Below, piece after piece: positions 18,054 to 26,165 of a DNA stretch of 64,000 nt. Below the pieces are notes generated by a model. The model was not told where the DNA came from. It searched no databases and saw nothing but the letters and a program-made list of their open reading frames with translations. The translations under genes and the position numbers were made by a program. The stretch spans positions 90,001 through 154,000 of the forward strand of contig NZ_CP092334.1 in NCBI RefSeq assembly GCF_018595685.2. The letters are read 5' to 3'. This stretch comes from Flavihumibacter rivuli. Lineage in GTDB: Bacteria; Bacteroidota; Bacteroidia; Chitinophagales; Chitinophagaceae. Numbering within the stretch: the stretch's first letter is position 1; every line of letters begins with the position of its first letter.

Positions 18054-18704
18054 TTAGTCGATCAGGTTATTCTTTACTGCGTAAAATACCAGTCCGGCTG
18101 TATTCTTGGTACCAAAGCGCTCCATCAGCCGGTCTTTTATGGCTTCAACGGTACGCGTGCTCACCTCCATCTTTTGGGCAATCTCCTGCGCTGTAAATTC
18201 CATGCAGATGTATTTGATCACATCCCTTTCCCTGTCGGTAAGGGTAACCTCACTGTTCAGGCTCGGGATAGCTTTTTGTTTGGTATGTGATTTCTTGAGG
18301 AGGATCCGGTTAACGAAATTGTTGAGGTAATACCCTTTTTCGCTCACTTCCATTATTGCCCTTCGGATCTCAGAAGGATCTGCACTCTTGAGCAGGTATC
18401 CATTGGCGCCGATCTCCATGAGGTGGCTGACAAATCGCTCATCCTCAAACATGGTCAGTACAATGATATGAATATTAGGAAACTGTTTGGCTATCTGTTT
18501 GGTGGTCTCAATGCCGTCTTTCTGGGGCATGCGAAGGTCCATCAGGATGACTTCCGGGTCAGAATCCGCCAATCCATCAATAAGTTCCTGGCCATTTTCG
18601 GCTTCCTGCACAAACTTGATATTGGTGAAAGGTCTTAGGGAAAGGATCACGCCTTTCCGGAATATCTTATGGTCGTCAGCAATGGCTACTTTGATTACTC
18701 TCAT
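18054..18704 (-). CDS. NarL/LuxR-type response regulator (module 1)
   Basis: 216 residues. The receiver domain (1-120) has the acidic pair at 10-11, phospho-acceptor Asp56 in VILMDLRMP, the Thr in IVLTMF and the Lys in YLLKSADP. The C-terminal LuxR helix-turn-helix (150-216) reads LTDRERDVIKYI ... STRTVEAIKDRLMERFG. It is probably phosphorylated by the histidine kinase encoded 59 bases upstream, and it is the last gene of a four-gene minus-strand cluster: small protein, 7-TM protein, kinase, regulator. Its tail KNNLID resembles the RNKLID tail of the second regulator, suggesting the two arose by duplication. Confidence 0.95.
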   Translation of the reverse strand: MRVIKVAIADDHKIFRKGVILSLRPFTNIKFVQEAENGQELIDGLADSDPEVILMDLRMPQKDGIETTKQIAKQFPNIHIIVLTMFEDERFVSHLMEIGANGYLLKSADPSEIRRAIMEVSEKGYYLNNFVNRILLKKSHTKQKAIPSLNSEVTLTDRERDVIKYICMEFTAQEIAQKMEVSTRTVEAIKDRLMERFGTKNTAGLVFYAVKNNLID

Positions 18705-18763
18705 AGGTGTTGGGTGCCTTGGAAGCCTAAAATTAAGGAATAGGTCTTAGAGGGCAAGAGGGA

Positions 18764-19591
18764 TCAATGATTTTCCTCCCGGTTCAGTTCAATGGTCACC
18801 TTGTAATAGGTTTGGGAGGGATCCTTTTCGAAGAAGATCCTGCCTTGTAATACCTTTAAACGGCTTTGTATATTCTTGAGCCCGAGGCCTGCAGAGCTTT
18901 TATTCATCCTTTCAAAATCGGCCTGGGTAATGCCTTTTCCGTCATGGTGCAGGCGGAGGTAGAATTTATTGCCGTTGGTATTCTGGGTAAGGTGGATAAA
19001 GCTGGCGTTGCTGTGCTTCAGGATATTATTGACCAGTTCCTGCACGATCCGGAAGACGATCAGTTCATTATCGGTTTGCAGGCGTTCCCTGTAATCATGA
19101 AAACGACAGCTGGCATTGATGGAACCGGAGCCGCTGATCTTTTGGAAAAGGTCGTTCACAGCGGATTCCAGGCCGAAGTTTTTCAAGGTGGGTGGCATCA
19201 GGCTATGGGAAATATTCCTGATCAGCTGGATCGTGTCATCGATGATCTGCTTGGCATTGTAAATGCTTTGGAGCTGCGTGGTCTTGTCCAGGTTCACCAG
19301 GTTTTCATTCAGGTATAACCTGGCCGTAGCCAACAAGGGGCCGGCATCATCATGCAGGTCGGCCGCAATGCGCTGTCTTTCCTCTTCCTGCAGGCGGATG
19401 GAGGCGTTCAGCAACATTTTCTGCTGCTCCTGTTCCATGTGCTGCAAGGTCATCTGGTATTTAATTACCCGGCGTTGGTGGAATATGATGAACACGATCA
19501 GCCCAATGGTAAGAGCAAGCATTCCGATGGTACCGAAGAAAAGTACCATAGAAACATTCCCACCTTGAGAGGTTGCCTGTAATAAAAACAT
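18764..19591 (-). CDS. sensor histidine kinase, HisKA_3 type (module 1)
   Basis: 275 residues. One membrane helix at about 15-38, then a coiled-coil stretch, the dimerisation and phospho-acceptor helix with His80 (ADLHDDAGPLLATARLYL), and a HATPase_c domain with the N-box around ELVNNILKHS near 190 and the G-box GLGLKNIQSRL near 238. The kinase has no periplasmic or PAS sensor domain. The start codon is one base from the stop of the 7-TM protein gene, so a separately encoded receptor seems to feed this kinase. Works with the response regulator downstream. Confidence 0.93.
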   Translation of the reverse strand: MFLLQATSQGGNVSMVLFFGTIGMLALTIGLIVFIIFHQRRVIKYQMTLQHMEQEQQKMLLNASIRLQEEERQRIAADLHDDAGPLLATARLYLNENLVNLDKTTQLQSIYNAKQIIDDTIQLIRNISHSLMPPTLKNFGLESAVNDLFQKISGSGSINASCRFHDYRERLQTDNELIVFRIVQELVNNILKHSNASFIHLTQNTNGNKFYLRLHHDGKGITQADFERMNKSSAGLGLKNIQSRLKVLQGRIFFEKDPSQTYYKVTIELNREENH

Positions 19592-19592
19592 T

Positions 19593-20327
19593 TTATTGGA
19601 AGGGGTTAGTTGTGTAATTATTCTCCAATGTGGAATTGTTTTCAGTAAATAAACGATTTTTTGAATTTACTTGATTAGATAGCGATAAATAGCAAGCTAT
19701 AAATAAACTAATGTTTTTCAATATGTTACAAATTAAGTTGATTATCCAAAAGTTGCTTTGTTCGTTTGGGGATAATTCATAGTATTGAAGGAAAAGAAAG
19801 AAAGTGCCCGAAAAGTATATCATTATTCCAATTACTATCCAGAATTCGTATTGGGAATATATAAACACTACCTCTTGCTTCTGAATTTGTTCAAAAAGGT
19901 AGATTATTGAACTAATGATAAGTATTATAGCACTCAGGGTAAGAGTATGAGAGTTGAAAGTTTCAAGAGATTCGGAAGATAACAATGTTCTTAGGAAGTA
20001 ATAAAGAAAAAAAGTAATGTATACTATTATTAACCCAAGAAATATCCTCTTAGAAGTTCTTTTAAGGAGAATACTATAATAAATAATACCAAAAACACTA
20101 AACTCAACTAATGTAAATAAAGCAATAAGCAGAGAATCGGTTGAGATGTCTTTAAAAAAAACATATCTAGGTAAATAAAGAGAGGCTAGGTCATTTAAAA
20201 AGGAAAAAAATGCATAGAAAAATATTACCCTCACCAGTCCCGATAGTTTTTGTTTATGGAAAACTATCAGGAGTAGTAAGGGTAATAAAGAAGAGAAAAT
20301 TGAAATTAAGGTTATTAATTTAAACAC
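19593..20327 (-). CDS. seven-helix membrane protein, putative receptor partner of the kinase (module 1)
   Basis: 244 residues, strikingly AT-rich compared with the GC-richer kinase. Seven hydrophobic segments can be drawn at about 3-23, 31-50, 65-88, 93-115, 126-147, 159-184 and 192-215, with a polar Asn-rich tail. Helix 3 has an embedded Glu (LVEFSV) and helix 6 begins YEFWIVIGI, both mirrored in the second membrane protein of this region (VAEIFL, HFWIVMGI). I know no named family for it. The near-zero spacing to the kinase gene suggests it senses a signal and acts on the kinase within the membrane. Could instead be a transporter or a kinase inhibitor. Confidence 0.75.
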   Translation of the reverse strand: MFKLITLISIFSSLLPLLLLIVFHKQKLSGLVRVIFFYAFFSFLNDLASLYLPRYVFFKDISTDSLLIALFTLVEFSVFGIIYYSILLKRTSKRIFLGLIIVYITFFLYYFLRTLLSSESLETFNSHTLTLSAIILIISSIIYLFEQIQKQEVVFIYSQYEFWIVIGIMIYFSGTFFLFLQYYELSPNEQSNFWIINLICNILKNISLFIACYLSLSNQVNSKNRLFTENNSTLENNYTTNPFQ

Positions 20328-20387
20328 TTTTTAGGGTATATGACCCAAATATAATAAAGTGTTTAAATAATTCTAAATCAATCTTAA

Positions 20388-20762
20388 TTATTGAAACCAG
20401 CTCCATGTAGTGCTAGTTTCTGTATCCCATTGCTTGGATCGATCAGCTACAATGGCGTTAACAGTTTCAAGTTGACCTTGATCATTAATTACTTTGTATT
20501 CAGAAATGATATTTTCATTAGAATCAATACCCACATAAACCAAAGTCTTTTGTCCGGCTTCATTAAGGGCATTATAAAACCTTATACCTACACAACCTGG
20601 TTGATTTAGAATCTGTTCGATAATATTTCTACCGATGAAGTAGGCTTTAGTTTCAATTGGATTTTGATCTTGGAAGTCCTTAACCATCTTGGCTCCCAAT
20701 TCTGCGCCGATCTCTTCGCCTACGGCGGCCAGGTTTTGGGTCAAGAGTTCATTTTGCATCAT
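20388..20762 (-). CDS. small soluble protein of unknown function beside the two-component cluster
   Basis: About 124 residues from the ATG pair at 20759-20762; the 19-residue upstream extension is unconvincing. No signal peptide or membrane helix. An amphipathic N-terminal helix (TQNLAAVGEEIGAELGAKMV) leads to a segment PGCVGIRFYNAL near 60-72 and TLVYVGIDSNENII, which looks like a small alpha/beta fold. The C-terminus is Trp- and Thr-rich (WDTETSTTWSWFQ). I recall similar small PGCxGIRxY proteins in Chitinophagaceae, without a function. It lies 60 bases upstream of the 7-TM gene on the same strand, so it may be the first gene of the signalling operon. Confidence 0.7.
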   Translation of the reverse strand: MMQNELLTQNLAAVGEEIGAELGAKMVKDFQDQNPIETKAYFIGRNIIEQILNQPGCVGIRFYNALNEAGQKTLVYVGIDSNENIISEYKVINDQGQLETVNAIVADRSKQWDTETSTTWSWFQ

Positions 20763-21219
20763 AGTAGTAAGTTTTAGTAAGAAGAAATGGTTGGTTTTCA
20801 GAACGTGAATAACCCCCAAAAAAAAACCAGCATCAATGGGCCATTTCTTCCCGGAATTGTGTTAATTTGGCTATAATTCAGTTCTGTAGGGCATTTACGA
20901 GAAATTTCATCGTAAGTTTACGAACTAAAATCGAGTAAAAATACGTTTAAAATTTCGTATTTTCCACACGCTGTTTTCGTAAATTTTCAACCGTTTCCTC
21001 GTAGATTAACGGTAGTTTACCTGGTAGCTTTATGGGACTGCTTATGAGAAAGGCCTGGATCTATGGCTTCAAATTTGAGGGAGTTCTAATGTGTTCGCGT
21101 TTTTTCGTGGTTAAGGAGGGAAAATCCTGAATTATTTTTCGAAAAAGTACGATTTTGGCCAACCAAGACGTTTATCATCAACCCATTGGGACGATAACCC
21201 TATAATATTACCCAAACCT
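20763..21219. promoter_or_regulatory. AT-rich intergenic region with repeated CGTAA/TTACG motifs and a palindrome
   Basis: About 450 bases without a gene between the divergent small-protein gene and regulator 2. Short related motifs recur: TTTACGA at 20894-20900, CGTAA at 20911-20915, TTTACGA at 20917-20923, ACGTTTAAA near 20943, TTTCGTA near 20953, TTTTCGTAAATTTT at 20974-20987, CTCGTAGATTAACGG near 20998, and GTACGATTTT near 21148. A perfect 12-base palindrome TTTTTCGAAAAA is at 21135-21146, about 75 bases before the regulator ATG. These could be binding sites for one or both NarL-type regulators. This is inference; no promoter of the TAnnTTTG type is clear here. Confidence 0.45.
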
Positions 21220-21879
21220 ATGAGTGCTGAATTGACAATCAAAGTTTCCATTGCGGATGATCATAAGATATTCCGGGATGGCATTAAGATGGCCCTGAAA
21301 GGCAAGGACTACCTGAAGATCCTTTGGGAAGCCGAAGATGGTAAGGACCTGATGCATAAGATGCAGCTCAAGAAGCCGGATGTACTCCTGATGGATATCC
21401 GGATGCCGGAGGTGGACGGGGTGAATGCCATTGCCTTGCTGCGCAAGGAATATGATGATGTCCGGATCATTGTCCTGACCATGTATGACGACCAGGAGAT
21501 GATCACCAAGATGATGGAAATGGGGGCCAATGCCTACCTGACCAAGACCACCGACCCCGAGGAGATCTACCAGGCCATCCTTACTTGCATGAACGATGAC
21601 TTCTATTTCAATGACTTGGTCAATAAAGCCGTATTATCCAAACTCCAGACCAAAAGAACGGTTAGGCAGTTTTATCCCAATCCCGTAAAGTTTTCGGAAA
21701 AGGAGATCAAGATCCTGAAATTACTGGCAGAAGACAAGACCACGGAAGAGATTTCCAAGGAGGTTTTCTTGAGCCCAAGGACAATTGAAACCATCCGTCA
21801 AAACATGAAGACCAAAGTGGGAGCCAAAACAATTGCTGGTTTGATTATGTATGGGATGAGAAATAAGTTGATCGATTAA
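21220..21879 (+). CDS. NarL/LuxR-type response regulator (module 2)
   Basis: 219 residues. Receiver domain with ADDHK at 12-16, phospho-acceptor Asp59 in VLLMDIRMP, IVLTMYDD and YLTKTTDP; LuxR helix-turn-helix at about 152-219 with FSEKEIKILKLLAEDKT and SPRTIETIRQNM. It is convergent with the kinase gene at 21891-22682 (gap 11 bases) and probably its partner, although a cross-talk with the module 1 kinase is possible. Sequence resemblance to regulator 1 (matching motifs and the RNKLID tail) points to a duplicated system. Its upstream region holds the repeated CGTAA motifs. Confidence 0.95.
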   Translation: MSAELTIKVSIADDHKIFRDGIKMALKGKDYLKILWEAEDGKDLMHKMQLKKPDVLLMDIRMPEVDGVNAIALLRKEYDDVRIIVLTMYDDQEMITKMMEMGANAYLTKTTDPEEIYQAILTCMNDDFYFNDLVNKAVLSKLQTKRTVRQFYPNPVKFSEKEIKILKLLAEDKTTEEISKEVFLSPRTIETIRQNMKTKVGAKTIAGLIMYGMRNKLID

Positions 21880-21890
21880 AATCCAATTGC

Positions 21891-22682
21891 CTAACTAGGT
21901 ATTTCGAGTTTTATCAGAGTCCCTTCCTGTGGTTTGGAAAGTATTTCGATATGTGCACCAATTATTGAAGCTCTTTTTTTCATATTAATCAATCCTTGGT
22001 GTTGGGTTTTTGATTGATTTTTTGATACGCTTGTATCAAACCCCTTCCCGTTATCCGTGATTTCTATTGTTACGCCATGATGGTAGACTATTTGTATTGT
22101 TATTTGTTTAGCTTGGCCATGAGATATAGCATTTCTAATTGCCTCTTGGGTTATTCGGAATATTACAAGTTCTTTCTCAAAGGATAATTGAAAATGAGTG
22201 CCATTTATCTTAAGTACGGCTTTACATTCTTCCATCCTGTTTACTTTATCAACTTCCATTTCAAGGGCACTCACCAGGCCTATATCTTTCAAAAAGTCTG
22301 CATTCAAACTTTTTGAAAGGTTACTCAAAGATGAAATGGCTTCTGTTATCAAATCAGAAGTGTATGATATCTTTGTTTTAACCCCATTTAAATCTTGATA
22401 ATTAAGGAGGTTCAAGTTTAATTTCGAGAAGGTTAATGCTTGATTAACATTGTCGTGAATTTCCTTGGCTACATTATTAATAGTTTCCTCCTGCACCTCT
22501 ATCCTTGTCCTTAGAATTTGTGATTGAAATTCATTTTCAATCATTTGAAGATTAGTTTTGAACTCTAATTGTCGTTGCGAATAAAGCCTGACAATGTAGG
22601 CAATAAATACCAACATGCCTGCAATCAATAAGATGCAAGTCGATATGGTTAGAATAAGGGCTGATTCGTATGAGATTTGCAT
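21891..22682 (-). CDS. sensor histidine kinase, HisKA_3 type (module 2)
   Basis: 263 residues from the ATG at 22682; a longer frame to 22775 only reads through the end of the upstream gene. One membrane helix (about 8-31), a coiled coil, phospho-acceptor His76 in KEIHDNVNQALTFSKLNL, and a HATPase_c domain with EAIRNAISHG (N-box), DNGKGFD (near 215) and GLINMKKRASIIGA. It lacks any extracellular sensor domain. Its first 34 bases overlap the end of the 7-TM gene, implying translational coupling and a shared membrane complex. AT-richer than regulator 2. Confidence 0.92.
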   Translation of the reverse strand: MQISYESALILTISTCILLIAGMLVFIAYIVRLYSQRQLEFKTNLQMIENEFQSQILRTRIEVQEETINNVAKEIHDNVNQALTFSKLNLNLLNYQDLNGVKTKISYTSDLITEAISSLSNLSKSLNADFLKDIGLVSALEMEVDKVNRMEECKAVLKINGTHFQLSFEKELVIFRITQEAIRNAISHGQAKQITIQIVYHHGVTIEITDNGKGFDTSVSKNQSKTQHQGLINMKKRASIIGAHIEILSKPQEGTLIKLEIPS

Positions 22683-23317
22683 AAGAATCCTTTTATAAAA
22701 AGTATTTGCATAAACATACTGAGTATTAAATAGACCGAAAAAAACAACATTCCTATAGTGCCCTGCAATGGCCATCCTTTTTCAAATAAAATAAGGGTCC
22801 CAACAATCCACGTAGGCAGGGAGGCTGCATTGCACAAAAATATTCCCATGACAATCCAAAAATGTGAACATTGAGTTATTTCAAAATACTTTTTTGTGAA
22901 AAATAAGCCCTTGAAATATGCAATACCGAAATATATTAAAATGATGTTGATATAAAGACTAGGAAGATTGATAAAGTCATCAGTAAGAATATGGGAAATT
23001 ATTCCAAGAATTGTTGAAGTAGAAACAATAAAAAGTAAGGAAATACTCTTGTTTACTAATTTGCCAATATAATTCGCTAATAAAAAGATTTCAGCTACAT
23101 TGAACAAGAACCCTACAAGATAGAAGTATTTTCCGTAGTACCTTGAATAGTTGAAAATTACTATAAAGGTTGTTAATGTGACATCTATCAATAAGTAAGG
23201 CCTTATATACTTATATTCTATGGTAGTTTTATCCTTGCAATATTTAAGGCAAATCAATGCACTTAGCGTAATGAAAATTAGCTGAACAGCTTGTAAGTTA
23301 TGAGCAAGTTGTATCAT
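22649..23317 (-). CDS. seven-helix membrane protein, putative receptor partner of the kinase (module 2)
   Basis: 222 residues from the ATG at 23317 (a TTG at 23335 would add six). Seven hydrophobic segments are visible, beginning near residues 4, 37, 63, 91, 116, 143 and 171. It shares with the module 1 membrane protein the same size, helix number, a Glu in helix 3 (VAEIFL) and FWIVMGI at the start of helix 6, so I consider the two homologous although diverged. A -7-like box GTACTTTG lies 8 bases before the ATG on the minus strand. Probably the sensing subunit of a split receptor kinase. Family unnamed to my knowledge. Confidence 0.75.
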   Translation of the reverse strand: MIQLAHNLQAVQLIFITLSALICLKYCKDKTTIEYKYIRPYLLIDVTLTTFIVIFNYSRYYGKYFYLVGFLFNVAEIFLLANYIGKLVNKSISLLFIVSTSTILGIISHILTDDFINLPSLYINIILIYFGIAYFKGLFFTKKYFEITQCSHFWIVMGIFLCNAASLPTWIVGTLILFEKGWPLQGTIGMLFFSVYLILSMFMQILFIKGFLCKSHTNQPLF

Positions 23318-23411
23318 TTGGTTCCCAAAGTACAATCAAATCTAATTAGATAAGATAGGTGTTTTAACCCATTTTAAGATTTAAGGGTAAGCCAAAGATT
23401 ACAATTGTATT

Positions 23412-24608
23412 TTAATCATTCAACTTACATAGTATTTTAATTTTTTCAATCACGCCCTCAACCCTGGCATCCGGGCAGGAAGCGCCACTGGTGATCAGGA
23501 TGGTAATATTCTCCTTTTTGGGGAGAAAGTCCAAGGAAACTAATTCTTCTTTTGTATGGTAGTTAAAATGATGGATCTCGCTGGCGGAGAGGATCCTGTC
23601 TTCGTGGTCAATAAAGAAGGTGGGTAACTTTGTTTCGCACAATTCCACCAGGTGGGTGGTATTGGAGGAATTATAGCCGCCAATGACAATGGCCAGGTCG
23701 GCAGGGGTTTCCAGCATTCCAATCACAGCGGTCTGGTTGTCGCTGGTGGCGTAACAGAGGGTGTCCCTGGTGTCGGCAAAACGTTCTGCAATCGTGGTGT
23801 TGTCGAGACCGTAATGTTCCATCACAACTTGCTTGAGGTAATCGGCAATGGCCTGGGTGTCTGAAGCCAGTTGGGTAGTTTGGTTTACTACCCCGAAACG
23901 GTCCAGGTCTTTGTTGATGTCAAAGCCATGGGAATGCCTGCCCTTGAATTCATCATAGAATTGTTCCGCAGGTTTTTGCTTCCTGATATAGGCGGCCAGT
24001 TCCACGGCCTCGGTCATATCATTCACCACAACGGACGGGGCATGTGCGCTGGCGTGGGAGAAGGTGGCCCTTGTCTCTTCATGCCTGGGTTTGCCATGTA
24101 TAACGATGCTATAACCCTTCCGGGCGATCTGCTCACTCCTGTTCCAAACCTTTTCAACGAAAGGACAGGTGGTGTTGTATTTTTCAATGGTGATTCCCTT
24201 GTCTCGCAGTACCTGCTCAATATCAAGTGTAGTGCCAAAGGCCGGTATCAAAACGATATCGTCCTTGCCCACTGATTCAAAGGGGATGAGTTGGTTGCCG
24301 TAGGTATCCTGCAGGAACTTAACCCCATAGGCCTGCAGGTCAGCGTTTACCTGGGGGTTATGGATCATTTCACTCAGCAGGTAGATATTCTTGCCGGGAT
24401 TTTCCTCAACCGTCCTGAAAGCGATCTCAATGGCGTTCTCTACTCCATAGCAAAAACCGAAATGCCTGGCGAGGTAAATCTTTAAGGTCCCAAAATCGAT
24501 CAGGGTGGGGGAGAAGTCCTTTTTCAGGCGGTCTTCCTGTTTGCGCTTTTGCTTGATGGCACTGATCAATGGGCTTCTGTAAAAGGCGGGTACCTCAAAT
24601 TGCTTCAT
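23412..24608 (-). CDS. ispH: 4-hydroxy-3-methylbut-2-enyl diphosphate reductase IspH (LytB)
   Basis: 398 residues, the longer form with about 40 extra N-terminal residues before the core, as in cyanobacteria and plants. The three cysteines for the [4Fe-4S] cluster are seen in HFGFCYGVENA (Cys53), NTTCPFVEKVW and TSGASCPD; the intervening HGKPRHEE motif and the catalytic region NQTTQLASDT (TTQL near 240) are present. It makes IPP and DMAPP in the last step of the MEP pathway, providing substrate for the polyprenyl synthase at 9207-10169. Monocistronic. A promoter box lies within an inverted repeat upstream. Confidence 0.96.
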   Translation of the reverse strand: MKQFEVPAFYRSPLISAIKQKRKQEDRLKKDFSPTLIDFGTLKIYLARHFGFCYGVENAIEIAFRTVEENPGKNIYLLSEMIHNPQVNADLQAYGVKFLQDTYGNQLIPFESVGKDDIVLIPAFGTTLDIEQVLRDKGITIEKYNTTCPFVEKVWNRSEQIARKGYSIVIHGKPRHEETRATFSHASAHAPSVVVNDMTEAVELAAYIRKQKPAEQFYDEFKGRHSHGFDINKDLDRFGVVNQTTQLASDTQAIADYLKQVVMEHYGLDNTTIAERFADTRDTLCYATSDNQTAVIGMLETPADLAIVIGGYNSSNTTHLVELCETKLPTFFIDHEDRILSASEIHHFNYHTKEELVSLDFLPKKENITILITSGASCPDARVEGVIEKIKILCKLND

Positions 24609-24630
24609 TTCGATCTTTTTTTCTTTCCGG

Positions 24631-24676
24631 AACTAACAACTGCAAAGGTAGTTAGTTTGGACTTCAGGCTTGCAAA
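24631..24676 (-). promoter_or_regulatory. ispH promoter within an inverted repeat
   Basis: Minus-strand TACCTTTG at 24643-24650 (perfect -7). A perfect 7-bp inverted repeat, AACTAAC at 24631-24637 and GTTAGTT at 24651-24657, brackets it. The TTTGC at 24673-24676 is a possible -33 element at a slightly long spacing (22). Confidence 0.55.
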
Positions 24677-24712
24677 GCAGTTTTTCGGTATTTTCACAGA
24701 AATAGCTACTGC

Positions 24713-26095
24713 ATGTTTCAGCCTTTGAAAGTTTTTTCCCTTGCCCTTGCCTTGGGGGCATCTTTATCACAAGTTTCGGCCCAGGGACCGATTCAACAAC
24801 CCCCATCAAGCATGGAACAGGATCAATTCAAACCCGTTGATTGGAGTTATTCAACAAACATCTATGAGGTCAACCTCAGGCAATATACCCGTGAAGGCAA
24901 TTTCAAGGCCTTTACCAGGGAGATGCCCAGGTTGAGGAAGATGGGGGTGGAAGTGCTATGGTTCATGCCCATTACCCCTATCGCTACTGAGAAACGCAAG
25001 GGTACCCTCGGCAGCTATTATGCTTGTTCAGATTATACCTCCACCAACCCAGAATACGGAACGGTTGCCGACTTCAAGGCATTGGTTGAGGAAGCCCATC
25101 AATTGGGGTTCAAGGTCATTATTGACTGGGTGGCTAACCATACCGGCTGGGGCCATACCTGGACCAGGACCCATCCTGATTATTTCAAGAAGAATGAGAA
25201 AGGGGAGTTCTATGACCGGAATGGCTGGGATGATGTGATCGACCTGGATTATTCCAACCCCAATATGAGAAGTGACATGATCGAGGCCATGCGTTTTTGG
25301 GTGAAGGAGTGTGATATTGATGGATTCCGGTGTGATATGGCTATGCTGGTGCCCCTGGATTTCTGGAAAACAGCCCGGTCCAGTTTGGATAAGGAGAAGA
25401 AATTGTTCTGGCTGGCTGAATGTGAAGAGGCCAACTACCATGAGGCTTTTGATGCCACCTATACCTGGGAATGGATGCATAAGACCGCTGATTACTACAA
25501 AAAGAAAACGACCATTGCCGGCCTGGATAGTTTGCTGGATAAGTATGAAACCAGCTTTTTGCCCAGTTCTTTCCGCACTTTCTTTACCAGCAACCATGAT
25601 GAAAACAGTTGGAATGGCACAGAATATGAAAAGTATGGTGATATGGCCAGGTCCCTTGCTGTTTTTAGCTGCACCTGGAACGGTATACCCATGCTTTATT
25701 CCGGACAGGAATTACCCAATAAGAAGCGCCTGAAGTTTTTTGAGAAGGACCCGATTGAATGGAACGGGACCTATGCCCTGGAAGGATTTTATAGGACCCT
25801 ACTGACCCTGCATAAGACCCATCCCGCACTCAGGGCAGGCGATCCTGCTGCCCGTACCTACAGGTTAAAAACATCGGCTAATGACCGGATATTCGCCTTC
25901 CTCCGCAAGAATGGGGATGCCGAGGTATTGGTGCTGCTAAACCTTTCGCCGGAAGATGGGGTCAATTTTACCATCCAGGACGACCTGGTAAAAGGGCAAT
26001 ACCGTAATGCATTTGGGGACTCCCCCCAGGACTTCTCCGGGCACATGAATTACCGTTTGGGCGCCTGGGATTTCAGGGTCTTCGTAAAGAAGTAA
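24713..26095 (+). CDS. secreted GH13 alpha-amylase family enzyme
   Basis: 460 residues with a Sec signal peptide (about 1-24, VSAQ). The (beta/alpha)8 barrel shows all four GH13 regions: DWVANH (138-143), GFRCDMA with nucleophile Asp208, LAECEE with the acid/base Glu236, and TSNHDE with Asp296. C-terminal beta domain from about 385. Acts on alpha-glucans (starch, glycogen or maltodextrin) in the periplasm or outside the cell; the specificity cannot be read. It is monocistronic and not in a SusCD-type polysaccharide locus. Confidence 0.95.
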   Translation: MFQPLKVFSLALALGASLSQVSAQGPIQQPPSSMEQDQFKPVDWSYSTNIYEVNLRQYTREGNFKAFTREMPRLRKMGVEVLWFMPITPIATEKRKGTLGSYYACSDYTSTNPEYGTVADFKALVEEAHQLGFKVIIDWVANHTGWGHTWTRTHPDYFKKNEKGEFYDRNGWDDVIDLDYSNPNMRSDMIEAMRFWVKECDIDGFRCDMAMLVPLDFWKTARSSLDKEKKLFWLAECEEANYHEAFDATYTWEWMHKTADYYKKKTTIAGLDSLLDKYETSFLPSSFRTFFTSNHDENSWNGTEYEKYGDMARSLAVFSCTWNGIPMLYSGQELPNKKRLKFFEKDPIEWNGTYALEGFYRTLLTLHKTHPALRAGDPAARTYRLKTSANDRIFAFLRKNGDAEVLVLLNLSPEDGVNFTIQDDLVKGQYRNAFGDSPQDFSGHMNYRLGAWDFRVFVKK

Positions 26096-26115
26096 ACTTG
26101 CAGGTAAACCGAAAT

Positions 26116-26145
26116 AAAAAAGCTGCCCAAAAAGGCAGCTTTTTC
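26116..26145. terminator. terminator between GH13 and htrA genes
   Basis: AAAAAGCTGCC CAAAAA GGCAGCTTTTT; symmetrical, so it can serve both convergent genes. Confidence 0.88.
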
Positions 26146-26165
26146 TATTGTAAGCATCTGTAATA

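Noticed and set aside
21891-22775. Longer histidine kinase start at 22775
   Set aside because: The extra 31 residues are translated from the end of the 7-TM gene in another frame; the ATG at 22682 directly precedes the membrane helix.
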